Assembly: GCF_042885655.1 (NCBI RefSeq)
Contig: NZ_JBHVRO010000013.1
Coordinates: forward strand, 1-64,000
DNA length: 64,000 nucleotides
From: Psychrobacillus sp042885655
GTDB lineage: Bacteria > Bacillota > Bacilli > Bacillales_A > Planococcaceae
Direction: 5' to 3'
Both the position numbers and the translations under genes were made by a program. The number at the start of each line of letters is the position of its first letter. Within the stretch, counting starts at the first letter, position 1. The notes beneath the pieces are model-generated. The model saw only the letters and a list, made by a program, of their open reading frames with translations, did not search any database and was not told where the DNA came from. Shown here one piece after another: positions 50,083 through 58,710 of the stretch.

Positions 50083-50934
50083 TTAAATACCACCTTCAAA
50101 TAAATCTAATTGTTTTGGAGACAAGCCTTTAAATTCAATACCAAGCATTTGTTGAAAAGCTTTTGCATTCTTCGCAGCGTGCCCTCCAGAGTTATTATTG
50201 AATAAAACTACTACTTCTTTTGCTTGTTTTTCTAATTGCTCGCAATGTTTTTTAATTGCTGAAAGCTCTTCTTTGTTATAGTCATACAAATAACGAACTT
50301 CTCTCCATTTTTCATTGTTTCCTGGGTTAATCCATCCATATGTATTTCGTCCATGTAATCGGACAAGTACTTTATCTGTTGTTGCTATTGGAACTAGAGG
50401 AATACACCCTTGCCCAACTTGTGGCTCATCACAAACTGAATGATGAAAAGAGTGTGTTTTCAAGAAATCAATCGTTCTATTTTTTAACTCTGAAGCATAC
50501 CAAGATTGATGTCGGAACTCAATCGCTACTTCAAAATCTCTTAACTCTTCTCTTATTCTTAGTAGATAATCTACATTTTCTTTTACGCATTGAAACCAAG
50601 GTGGAAATTGCACTAAAACCATAGATAGCTTTCCTTCCTCTTTAAAAGGAATGACTGACTGTCGGTATATTTCAAACATTTCCTTTGGAGAATTGAAAGG
50701 TGATTCACCACGGAGATGACCAGTAATTCCTTGATATGCCTTTACAACAAATTGGAAATTATCAGGTGTTTCCTTTAACCATTTTAACGTATTCTTTAAT
50801 GGTTGAATGGCATAAAATGATGCATCTAATTCCACTATTGGGAAATGTGAACTATAATCTTGTAGTCTCTCTTTTGCGGTTGATACGTATAATTCTGGAT
50901 GATCTCCCCAACCTGTTAAACCAATTTTAATCAT
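50083..50934 (-). CDS. yunF: DUF72 family protein (YunF)
   Basis: 283 residues, a TIM-barrel-like DUF72 protein: IGLTGWGDHPELY (start), VELDASFYAIQPL (about 37), VEFRHQSWY-like IEFRHQSWYASE and VLFNNNSGGHAAKNAKAF (about 244-261). Function unknown. GGGGTG precedes ATG 50934, and yunE follows after 4 bp, so they form one operon as in B. subtilis. Confidence 0.88.
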   Translation of the reverse strand: MIKIGLTGWGDHPELYVSTAKERLQDYSSHFPIVELDASFYAIQPLKNTLKWLKETPDNFQFVVKAYQGITGHLRGESPFNSPKEMFEIYRQSVIPFKEEGKLSMVLVQFPPWFQCVKENVDYLLRIREELRDFEVAIEFRHQSWYASELKNRTIDFLKTHSFHHSVCDEPQVGQGCIPLVPIATTDKVLVRLHGRNTYGWINPGNNEKWREVRYLYDYNKEELSAIKKHCEQLEKQAKEVVVLFNNNSGGHAAKNAKAFQQMLGIEFKGLSPKQLDLFEGGI

Positions 50935-51096
50935 CTGTTCACCCCACTGTATATACAATAGTATCATATCACTTAACCATTTCTAACGACAGAAAAACGC
51001 AAAAAAGCAGACGTATAGGATTATATAATTTTCTTATAATAGAGAAGAATCTTGTAGACTTTCCTAGATTTACACATTGCTTCATTTACTGATAAA

Positions 51097-51124
51097 TAAA
51101 AAAACATCCTACAATAAGGATGCA
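51097..51124 (-). terminator. Terminator of the unknown gene at 51207
   Basis: Minus-strand GCATCC / GGATGT stem followed by seven T residues. Confidence 0.7.
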
Positions 51125-51206
51125 AGTTACTTTCAACTTTTAAAAAGCTTCTTCGAACTTTTTGCCGATTATATTATCGAACTTTTGATCTTTATCTCTC
51201 TTTTAA

Positions 51207-51935
51207 TCATAAACTTTGTATCTGATTTTCTCGGTTTTTTAATTCCTCATAATAATTTACAAACAAAGCAGCCTTTGGTTCATTCGTAACTTCAAAAGCT
51301 ATATACTCTCTTTCCCAATCCTTTTCATAAGCAAATATAAGGAATTTTTTTATTAATTTCGTTTGTATTTCTTTTACATCATTATTAACTGTATAGGTCC
51401 CAAATATATTTTTGTGTATTGAACCATCTCCATTTACAAAATCTCTTTGGATTTCTATATCTGTTCTCAAAATAATGTCTCTCACTTTTTCTATGTCCAA
51501 TTCAAATGTATCTTTACTTCGCTCAAAGATAATCTTATCCTCACATCTGTAAATATAAGTATCAATACCTTCTAAAAGTGGTAATCCTATTAGATGTCTC
51601 ACCAATATACACTTATCCGCATTCAACAATTTCATGCGTGCCTTTGACCCTGGTACCATACTTTTTCGTTTCATCATTTCAAGTTTACCCTCATTTTGTT
51701 CTTCTAGATTCAGAGCTTTCTTTTTCCGATATAGTTCTATTGCTTCAGGTGTAGATGATTTTAGATATCTCCTTATAAGCAAGTATTCAGCATAAATAAA
51801 TCCAAAAAACACAATAATAACGATTATTATATCAATATAGTTGTAGCTTCTAAAATTTACAATAATATTAAATGCTGAATATAGTATAAATAACCCTACA
51901 AAAATAGATAACAATAAATATATTATTCGACTCAT
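51207..51935 (-). CDS. Unknown two-TM protein
   Basis: 242 residues. Two N-terminal TM segments (about residues 5-25 and 34-54) are followed by about 185 soluble residues, mixed alpha/beta and charged. No motif is recognised. AAGGGGG lies upstream of the ATG. It occurs between yunF and sufB, where B. subtilis has other yun/yur genes, and its AT content is high, so it may be a lineage-specific insertion. Confidence 0.65.
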   Translation of the reverse strand: MSRIIYLLLSIFVGLFILYSAFNIIVNFRSYNYIDIIIVIIVFFGFIYAEYLLIRRYLKSSTPEAIELYRKKKALNLEEQNEGKLEMMKRKSMVPGSKARMKLLNADKCILVRHLIGLPLLEGIDTYIYRCEDKIIFERSKDTFELDIEKVRDIILRTDIEIQRDFVNGDGSIHKNIFGTYTVNNDVKEIQTKLIKKFLIFAYEKDWEREYIAFEVTNEPKAALFVNYYEELKNRENQIQSL

Positions 51936-52051
51936 TTTGTAAACCCCCTTATTGAAAATAATATCTCTTCTCGGAAATATTATCCAATACTTTTTGATGC
52001 GAACAATAAAATACTATTCCTAATGGTTAATTAAATTAAATGCAAAAAGTA

Positions 52052-52084
52052 TAAAAAAGGGGCAACCATAATGGTTGCCCCCTT
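52052..52084 (-). terminator. Terminator of the suf operon
   Basis: GGGGCAACCAT / ATGGTTGCCCC stem with a T-run on the minus strand. Confidence 0.92.
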
Positions 52085-52105
52085 TGAATCTCTGCTATAA
52101 ATACA

Positions 52106-53503
52106 TTAACCGATAGAACCTTCCATTTCGAACTTGATTAAACGGTTCATTTCAACCGCATATTCCATTGGAAGTTCTTTTGTGAATGGCTCGATGAAGC
52201 CCATTACGATCATTTCTGTTGCTTCTTCTTCACTTAAACCACGACTCATCAAGTAGAATAATTGCTCTTCTGAAACTTTTGAAACTTTCGCTTCGTGTTC
52301 AAGAGAAATATTATCGTTCAAGATTTCGTTGTATGGAATTGTATCAGAAGTTGACAGATTATCCATGATTAAAGTATCACATTCGATGTTCGCACGAGCA
52401 CCTGTTGCTTTACGTCCAAAATGTACGATACCACGGTACGTTACTTTTCCACCTTGTTTCGAAATTGATTTCGATACAATTGTAGAAGAAGTATTTGGAG
52501 CTAAATGCATCATTTTCGCACCAGCATCTTGATGTTGTCCTTTACCAGCAATTGCGATAGAAAGTGTCATACCACGTGCGCCTTCACCTTTAAGGATAAC
52601 AGCTGGATATTTCATCGTTAATTTAGATCCGATATTTCCGTCAATCCATTCCATTGTTGCGTTAGCATCACAAACTGCACGTTTAGTAACTAAGTTATAA
52701 ACGTTGTTAGCCCAGTTTTGGATAGTTGTATAACGGCAATATGCATCTTTTTTAATGATAATTTCTACAACGGCACTATGAAGTGAGTTTGTTGTATATA
52801 CAGGAGCTGTACAACCTTCAACATAATGTACAGAAGCGCCTTCATCCACAATGATTAGTGTACGTTCAAACTGCCCCATATTTTCAGAGTTAATACGGAA
52901 GTAAGCTTGAAGTGGTGTATCCACTTTCACACCTGGTGGTACATAGATGAATGATCCACCTGACCAAACTGCTGAGTTTAGTGCAGAGAACTTATTATCT
53001 GATGAAGGAATTACAGTTCCCCAGTGTTGTTTGAAAATGTCTTCATTTTCACGTAGAGCAGAATCTGTATCTTTAAATACGATACCTAAATCTTGAAGTT
53101 CTTGTTTCATGTTATGATAAACAACTTCCGACTCATATTGAGCAGAAACACCTGCAAGGTATTTTTGTTCTGCTTCAGGAATACCAAGCTTATCAAATGT
53201 TGCTTTGATTTCTTCTGGTACTTCATCCCATGATTTTTCTGTTCCCTCTGATGGTTTTACATAGTACGTAATTTCATCAAAGTTAAGTGCACCTAATTCT
53301 CCACCCCATTGTGGCATAGGTTTTGAGTAGAATATTTCTAATGCTTTTAAACGATAATCTAACATCCATTGTGGTTCGTCTTTCATACGTGAAATTTCTT
53401 CAACGATTTCTTTTGTTAATCCACGTTTTGAACGGAAAATGGATACATCTTTATCGTGAAAACCATATTTATAATCACCAATTTCAGGCATTTTTTTTGC
53501 CAT
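52106..53503 (-). CDS. sufB: Fe-S cluster assembly scaffold protein SufB
   Basis: 465 residues, full length. The beta-helix core includes ASVHYVEGCTAPVYTTNSLH, QDAGAKMMHLAPNTSSTIVS and the C-terminal LMSRGLSEEEATEMIVMGF. It forms the SufBCD scaffold on which clusters are built. Last gene of sufC-sufD-sufS-sufU-sufB, the standard order in Bacillales. Confidence 0.96.
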   Translation of the reverse strand: MAKKMPEIGDYKYGFHDKDVSIFRSKRGLTKEIVEEISRMKDEPQWMLDYRLKALEIFYSKPMPQWGGELGALNFDEITYYVKPSEGTEKSWDEVPEEIKATFDKLGIPEAEQKYLAGVSAQYESEVVYHNMKQELQDLGIVFKDTDSALRENEDIFKQHWGTVIPSSDNKFSALNSAVWSGGSFIYVPPGVKVDTPLQAYFRINSENMGQFERTLIIVDEGASVHYVEGCTAPVYTTNSLHSAVVEIIIKKDAYCRYTTIQNWANNVYNLVTKRAVCDANATMEWIDGNIGSKLTMKYPAVILKGEGARGMTLSIAIAGKGQHQDAGAKMMHLAPNTSSTIVSKSISKQGGKVTYRGIVHFGRKATGARANIECDTLIMDNLSTSDTIPYNEILNDNISLEHEAKVSKVSEEQLFYLMSRGLSEEEATEMIVMGFIEPFTKELPMEYAVEMNRLIKFEMEGSIG

Positions 53504-53524
53504 TGTATTTCCTCCGTTCTCATT

Positions 53525-53959
53525 TTATTTCTGTTCTTCAGAAACGCCCTTTTCCATTGCTTTCCAAGCAAGAGTAGCACATTTAATACGTGCTGGAAAC
53601 TTAGAAACACCGTGTAATGCCTCGATATCGTCAAGGTCTATAGAGTCATCATATTCTTTTCCAAGCATCATATCGGAGAAAATCGTAGATAGTTGCAATG
53701 CCTCTTCTACTTTCTTCCCTTTTACTGCTTGGGTCATCATAGATGCGGATGCCATCGAAATGGAACAACCTTCCCCATCGAACTTTGCATTTTGGATTAT
53801 GCCATCTTCCACTTGAAGTGTTAAATGGATGCGATCTCCGCAAGTTGGGTTGTTCATATCAATTGTTAAAGCACCATCCTCAATGCTACCTTTGTTACGA
53901 GGATTTTTATAGTGATCCATAATTACTTGTCGGTATAGTTGATCTAAATTAGAAGACAT
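53525..53959 (-). CDS. sufU: SufU zinc-dependent sulphurtransferase
   Basis: 144 residues. The three Zn/sulphur cysteines are in NPTCGDRIHL (about 41), GEGCSISMAS (about 66) and RIKCATLAW (about 128), plus the Asp in CGDR. It accepts persulphide sulphur from SufS. ATG 53959 overlaps the end of sufS by 11 bp and has GGAG upstream; open frame upstream of it lies in sufS. Confidence 0.95.
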   Translation of the reverse strand: MSSNLDQLYRQVIMDHYKNPRNKGSIEDGALTIDMNNPTCGDRIHLTLQVEDGIIQNAKFDGEGCSISMASASMMTQAVKGKKVEEALQLSTIFSDMMLGKEYDDSIDLDDIEALHGVSKFPARIKCATLAWKAMEKGVSEEQK

Positions 53960-55178
53960 CGCTAAAATACTCCTTTGCAGTGCGCAATCCAGCAACTAGT
54001 TGGTCAATATCTTCTTCTGTATTATAAATATAAAAACTTGCTCTTGCAGTTGCCGTACATTGTAACCACTTCATCAATGGTTGTGCACAATGATGACCTG
54101 CCCGAACAGCAATTCCATTCATATCAAGTACAGTTGCAACATCATGTGGATGCACATTATCTAAATTAAATGTTACAATTCCCGCTCGTTTTGATGGATC
54201 TTTTGGTCCATAAATTGTTAAGCCTTCAATTGTAGACATTTTTTCCATGGCCAATGCAGCTAACTCATGTTCATGTTTTTCAATTTCCTCTAGACCAATT
54301 TCTTCTAGAAAATCAATCGCTGCACCGAGACCAATGGCACCTGCAATTATAGGTGTTCCACCTTCGAATTTCCACGGTAGTTCTTTCCATGTAGATTCAT
54401 ACAAACCTACAAAATCAATCATTTCCCCACCAAATTCAATCGGTTCCATTTCTTCGAGCAACTCTTGTTTTCCGTAAAGTACACCAATACCAGTAGGACC
54501 GCACATTTTATGTCCTGAAAAAGCAAGAAAATCACAATCTAAGTTTTGAACATCTAGTTTTAAATGTGGTGCAGCTTGTGCTCCGTCCACTACCATTATA
54601 GCTCCATGCTCATGCGCAATTTGCGTAATTTCTTTGATTGGGTTCATCGTGCCTAATACATTTGACACGTAAACAACGGAAACAATTTTTGTCTTATCTG
54701 TTATCGTTGCACGCACTTTTTCTAAAGATAATGTTCCATCTTCTTCTAAATCAATATATTTAAGCGTAGCGCCTGTTTCCTTAGCAAGTTGCTGCCAAGG
54801 AATAATATTGGAATGGTGTTCCATAGGCGTAATAACAATTTCATCGCCTTCTTTTACATTTGCTAAGCCATAGCTCTTCGCGACTGTATTGATGGATGTA
54901 GTTGTCCCACGTGTAAATATTATTTCTTTTGTTGACTTAGCATTAATAAATTTTCGAACCTTTTCACGTGCACCCTCATAATCTTCCGTTGCACGATTAC
55001 CAAGTGTATGTACACCGCGATGTACATTTGAGTTATCAAATTCATAATACTTTTTGATTGCTTCAATTACTTGAACTGGCTTTTGAGAAGTGGCCCCGCT
55101 GTCTAAGTAAACAAGGGGGTGTCCATTAATTTCCTGATCTAATATCGGAAAATAGCTTCGAATTTCTTTACTGAGCAT
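53949..55178 (-). CDS. sufS: Cysteine desulphurase SufS
   Basis: 409 residues, group II. The PLP lysine is in FSGHKMCGPTG (about residue 224) and the catalytic cysteine in VRAGHHCAQPLM (about 361). It takes sulphur from cysteine and hands it to SufU. Its ATG overlaps the sufD stop as TAATG. Confidence 0.96.
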   Translation of the reverse strand: MLSKEIRSYFPILDQEINGHPLVYLDSGATSQKPVQVIEAIKKYYEFDNSNVHRGVHTLGNRATEDYEGAREKVRKFINAKSTKEIIFTRGTTTSINTVAKSYGLANVKEGDEIVITPMEHHSNIIPWQQLAKETGATLKYIDLEEDGTLSLEKVRATITDKTKIVSVVYVSNVLGTMNPIKEITQIAHEHGAIMVVDGAQAAPHLKLDVQNLDCDFLAFSGHKMCGPTGIGVLYGKQELLEEMEPIEFGGEMIDFVGLYESTWKELPWKFEGGTPIIAGAIGLGAAIDFLEEIGLEEIEKHEHELAALAMEKMSTIEGLTIYGPKDPSKRAGIVTFNLDNVHPHDVATVLDMNGIAVRAGHHCAQPLMKWLQCTATARASFYIYNTEEDIDQLVAGLRTAKEYFSDVF

Positions 55179-56485
55179 TAGCGGACTTTCCTTTCAATAA
55201 CCTCCGTCAGCTGTTTCTTCACACCGTCGATTGGTAATTCGGTTACTACTGGAGCAAGGAATCCGTGAATAACTAGACGCTCTGCTTCGTGTTTCGAAAT
55301 ACCACGGCTCATTAAATAGTACAACTGAAGTGGGTCTACTCGGCCAACAGAAGCTGCGTGACCTGCTGTTACATCATCTTCATCGATTAATAGAATTGGA
55401 TTTGCATCTCCACGAGCTTTTTCACTTAACATTAGAACGCGGGATTCTTGCTCTGCATTCGATTTCGTTGCTCCGAATTCAATTTTCCCGATACCGTTGA
55501 AAATAGAAGATGCTTCATCTTTCATTACACCGTGCTTCAAGATTTGACCATTTGTATGTTTACCCCAATGGATAACTTTTGTTGTAAAGTTTTGTTTTTG
55601 CTTTCCTCGCCCTACAACAACCATTTTTACATGACCTTCTGAATTGTCCCCGACTAAATGGGTTACATTTTCAGAAATTGTATCGCTATCATTCATCATA
55701 CCTAGCGCCCATTCAAGAACAGCATCACGGCTTGTAACTCCACGACGATTTACATACGTAGTAAAGCCTTCTGCAAGAACGTCTACTGTACCAAAAGTTA
55801 CTTTTGCATTATCCTTAGCAATTACTTCAGAAACAATATTTGCTAAACCGTTTGCATGTTTTACTGTTGATAAATAGTTCTCCACATATGTTACAACACT
55901 GTTATCGTCTGCAACTAATAAAGTATGATTGAAAAGAGATGCATTTTCGTCATCGTGCAAATAAATAACTTGAATCGGCTCTTCTACCACAACATTTTTT
56001 GGTACGTATACAAATACTCCACCATTTAAAAGTGCTGCGTGAAGTGCTGTAAGTTTGTGTTCATTTACTTTTACGCCATCAGTCATAAAATATTTTTGAA
56101 CAAGCTCACTATGATCACGCATAGCTGAATAAATATCGGTTAAAATAACACCTTTCGCTTTTAAATCATCTGATAAGGAAACAAAAGCAGGTGTATTATT
56201 GTGTTGAATGTATATATTTTTTTGTTCTTCTGCATTTACAAGTGTTTTCATTTCTTCAGGTAATTCGTCTAAAGATGAAAAAACATTGCTTTCTACAGTA
56301 TGTGTAGGAAATTCAGTGAAATTCCAATTAATTATTTTTGTTTTATCTGGTTTTGGCATTGGAAGTGTTTCAAGCTCACCTAGTGCTTTTAGACGAAGTT
56401 CCGTCATCCAACTTGGTTCTTGTTTACTTTCTGAAAAGGAGCGGATATTCTGCTCGGTTAATGCCAATTTTGTTTCAACCGTCAT
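55178..56485 (-). CDS. sufD: Fe-S cluster assembly protein SufD
   Basis: 435 residues, a SufB paralogue with the C-terminal GHAASVGRVDPLQLYYLMSR and HEAERLVIHGFLAPV. It forms the heterodimer with SufB. It lies 18 bp after sufC and is coupled to sufS. Confidence 0.95.
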   Translation of the reverse strand: MTVETKLALTEQNIRSFSESKQEPSWMTELRLKALGELETLPMPKPDKTKIINWNFTEFPTHTVESNVFSSLDELPEEMKTLVNAEEQKNIYIQHNNTPAFVSLSDDLKAKGVILTDIYSAMRDHSELVQKYFMTDGVKVNEHKLTALHAALLNGGVFVYVPKNVVVEEPIQVIYLHDDENASLFNHTLLVADDNSVVTYVENYLSTVKHANGLANIVSEVIAKDNAKVTFGTVDVLAEGFTTYVNRRGVTSRDAVLEWALGMMNDSDTISENVTHLVGDNSEGHVKMVVVGRGKQKQNFTTKVIHWGKHTNGQILKHGVMKDEASSIFNGIGKIEFGATKSNAEQESRVLMLSEKARGDANPILLIDEDDVTAGHAASVGRVDPLQLYYLMSRGISKHEAERLVIHGFLAPVVTELPIDGVKKQLTEVIERKVR

Positions 56486-56503
56486 GCTGATTCGTCCCCT
56501 TTC

Positions 56504-57283
56504 TTATGCTTCTTGTCCAACTGTCTCGTCTTCAATTCCTAACTCTTCTTTAATCCAATCATACCCTTGAGCTTCTAATTTCTGAGCTAGCTCAGGACCG
56601 CCAGATTTAACAACGCGTCCTTGCATCATTACATGTACATGATCCGGAGTTATGTAGTTAAGAAGGCGTTGGTAGTGAGTGATTACTAAGCTGCCGAATC
56701 CTTCTCCACGCATTTCATTGATTCCTTTTGAAACAACTTTTAATGCATCGATATCAAGTCCAGAGTCGATTTCATCTAAAATAGCGAATTTTGGTTTTAA
56801 CATCATTAATTGAAGAATTTCATTACGTTTCTTTTCTCCACCAGAGAACCCTTCATTTAAATAACGTTGAGCCATATCTAAGTCCATTTCTAAAAATTCC
56901 ATTTTGCTGTCAAGTTCACGAATAAATTTCATTAAAGAAATCTCATCGCCTTCTTCACGACGTGAATTAATAGCTGAACGTAAGAAGTCTGCATTTGTCA
57001 CACCTGTAATCTCACTTGGATATTGCATAGCTAAAAATAGACCAGCTTGAGCGCGTTCATCTACTTCCATTGCTAATACATCTTCACCGTCTAATTCAAT
57101 TGAACCAGAAGTAACCTCATATTTAGGATGTCCCATAATAGCAGATGCTAAAGTTGATTTACCAGTACCATTTGGACCCATTACCGCGTGAATTTCATTT
57201 GTATTAATTGTTAAATTAAGACCCTTTAAAATCTCTTTACCGTCGATAGCAACGTGTAAATCCTTAATCACTAAAGTTGACAT
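56504..57283 (-). CDS. sufC: Fe-S cluster assembly ATPase SufC
   Basis: 259 residues, a soluble ABC ATPase. Walker A GPNGTGKST (about 36-44), signature FSGGEKKRNEI (about 148-158), Walker B FAILDEIDSGLD (about 168-179). First gene of the operon. Confidence 0.96.
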   Translation of the reverse strand: MSTLVIKDLHVAIDGKEILKGLNLTINTNEIHAVMGPNGTGKSTLASAIMGHPKYEVTSGSIELDGEDVLAMEVDERAQAGLFLAMQYPSEITGVTNADFLRSAINSRREEGDEISLMKFIRELDSKMEFLEMDLDMAQRYLNEGFSGGEKKRNEILQLMMLKPKFAILDEIDSGLDIDALKVVSKGINEMRGEGFGSLVITHYQRLLNYITPDHVHVMMQGRVVKSGGPELAQKLEAQGYDWIKEELGIEDETVGQEA

Positions 57284-57342
57284 TTAATAACCTCCATTAG
57301 GTAACTATGAATGGTATTCCATTCTAATTTATTATCATTCTA

Positions 57343-57371
57343 ATCTTAACCCAAAGTCTACTGCCTTGCAA
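57343..57371 (-). promoter_or_regulatory. Putative sufC promoter with downstream dyad
   Basis: Minus-strand TTGCAA (57366-57371) and TAAGAT (57343-57348) with a 17-base spacer. Just downstream, in the leader, are the dyad GAATGG / CCATTC (57309-57324) and a direct repeat of TTAGAATG, which could be a regulator site. No known box is matched. Confidence 0.45.
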
Positions 57372-57520
57372 ATCTTTTGAAATACTTTCTCATTTAGAAT
57401 ACAAAACGATTATATTTCATACTTTCTATTAACTTTTCAATTAAACTCCAACATAATAATATTCCCCTTATATTTTCAATAAGAACACCATAAATGAGAA
57501 TGGATTTCATTCAAATACAT

Positions 57521-57562
57521 AAAAAATCCATGAAGATAGTATTCTCCACGGATTCTCTTTTT
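57521..57562 (-). terminator. Terminator of the small gene at 57571
   Basis: Minus-strand AATCCGTG / CATGGATT stem (one G-T pair) followed by six T residues. Confidence 0.72.
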
Positions 57563-57570
57563 CTATTCAA

Positions 57571-57753
57571 TTAACCTCGAAAAGTTTGAGCATCAATTTT
57601 CGCGACTAGTTGGACACTCTTCTCATGATCTCGCTGTCTACGTAGTTCAACTTTCATCCGCAAGTCTTGACTGTTTCGTAATTCTTTGTAGCCGAAACCG
57701 TGAACTCCTCTAAACGCGTGGTCCATTTGCTCTGTGTACGGCAACTCTTCCAA
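57571..57753 (-). CDS. Small unknown protein with unusual start codon
   Basis: 60 residues from TTG 57753: soluble, rich in Arg, Lys, Glu and Gln, with MKVELRRQRDHEKSVQLVAK in the middle. It is placed directly before a terminator, which argues for a real transcript. AAGGA lies 17 bases upstream of the TTG but seven bases upstream of an in-frame ATT three codons earlier, so ATT may be the true start. No family recognised. Confidence 0.5.
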   Translation of the reverse strand: MEELPYTEQMDHAFRGVHGFGYKELRNSQDLRMKVELRRQRDHEKSVQLVAKIDAQTFRG

Positions 57754-57851
57754 ACTGATAATGAATCATTCCTTTCGATTTTTAAAACACTTTCATTACT
57801 TGTATACCCGTTAACATGGATTACAAAACATATTTTTAAGGAAAGAAATTA

Positions 57852-58618
57852 TCTAGGGGCATTTTGGTAGGCGCTCATGGACTCCGGGTAGGTGCTTATA
57901 GACTCGCTTTAGGTGCTCATGGACTCCAGGTAGGTGCTTATAGCGAACACTCAGGCGCTTCTGTTTTCGTTAGGCGCTTATAGACTCGCTTTAGGCGCTC
58001 ACGGACTCCCGGTAGGTGCTTATAGCCTCACTTTAGGCGCTCACGGACTCCAGGTAGGCACTTATAGCGAACACTTAGGAGCTCATGCTTTCGTTAGGTG
58101 CTTATAGACTCGCTTTAGGCGCTCACGGACTCCCGGTAGGCGCTTATAGCGAACGCTTAGGCGCTTATGCTTTCGTTAGGTGCTTATAGACTCGCTTTAG
58201 GCGCCCACTGACTCCAGGTAGGCGCTTATAGCGAACACTTAGGCGCTTCTGTTTTCGTTAGGCGCTTATAGACTCGCTTTAGGCGCTCACGGACTCCCGG
58301 TAGGTGCTTATAGCGAACACTCAGGCGCTTCTGTTTTCGTTAGGCGCTTATAGACTCGCTTTAGGCGCTCACGGTAGGTGCTTATAGCGAACACTTAGGC
58401 GCTTCTGCTTTCGGTAGGTGCTTATAGACTCACTTTAGGCGCTCATGGACTCCAGGTAGGCGCTTATAGCGAACACTTAGACGCTTCTGCTTTCGTTAGG
58501 TGCTTATAGACTCGCTTTAGGTGCTCACGGACTCCAGGTAGGCGCTCATTGACTTCCAGTAGATGCTCATGGACTCCAGGTAGGCGCTTATAATCACCGC
58601 TTAGGTGCTTTTGCATTC
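57852..58618. repeat. Satellite array 1: about 21-bp monomers in an about 84-bp higher-order unit
   Basis: About 770 bp of tandem repeats. The basic monomer is 20-21 bp and starts TAGGYGCT. Four monomer types alternate: TAGGCGCTTATAGACTCGCT, TAGGCGCTCACGGACTCC, TAGGTGCTTATAGCGAACAC and TAGGCGCTTCTGTTTTCG. Together they make a unit of about 84 bp repeated about nine times with local deletions and rearrangements. No open frame across it is convincing. The rest of the gap (57754-57851 and 58619-58680) is unique and non-coding. Confidence 0.88.
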
Positions 58619-58680
58619 TCTTGCTGCTTATGACAATGCTATTTCTTTGATAAGCATTCATAATGCTTTTTTTCATATCA

Positions 58681-58710
58681 AAAGCCTTTCATCTAGTTAA
58701 TGAAAGGCTT
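58681..58710 (-). terminator. Terminator of the NERD gene
   Basis: AAGCCTTTCAT / ATGAAAGGCTT stem overlapping the stop codon, followed on the minus strand by a short T-run. Confidence 0.78.

Noticed and set aside
57852..58618. CRISPR array
   Set aside because: Monomers are contiguous and all similar; there are no unique spacers of constant length and no cas genes in the window.
58464..58676. 70-codon minus-strand frame with heptad-like LPGVREHL repeats
   Set aside because: It is a reading of the satellite monomers. The start lies in unique DNA but frame is not kept across the rest of the array, so a repeat protein is unlikely.
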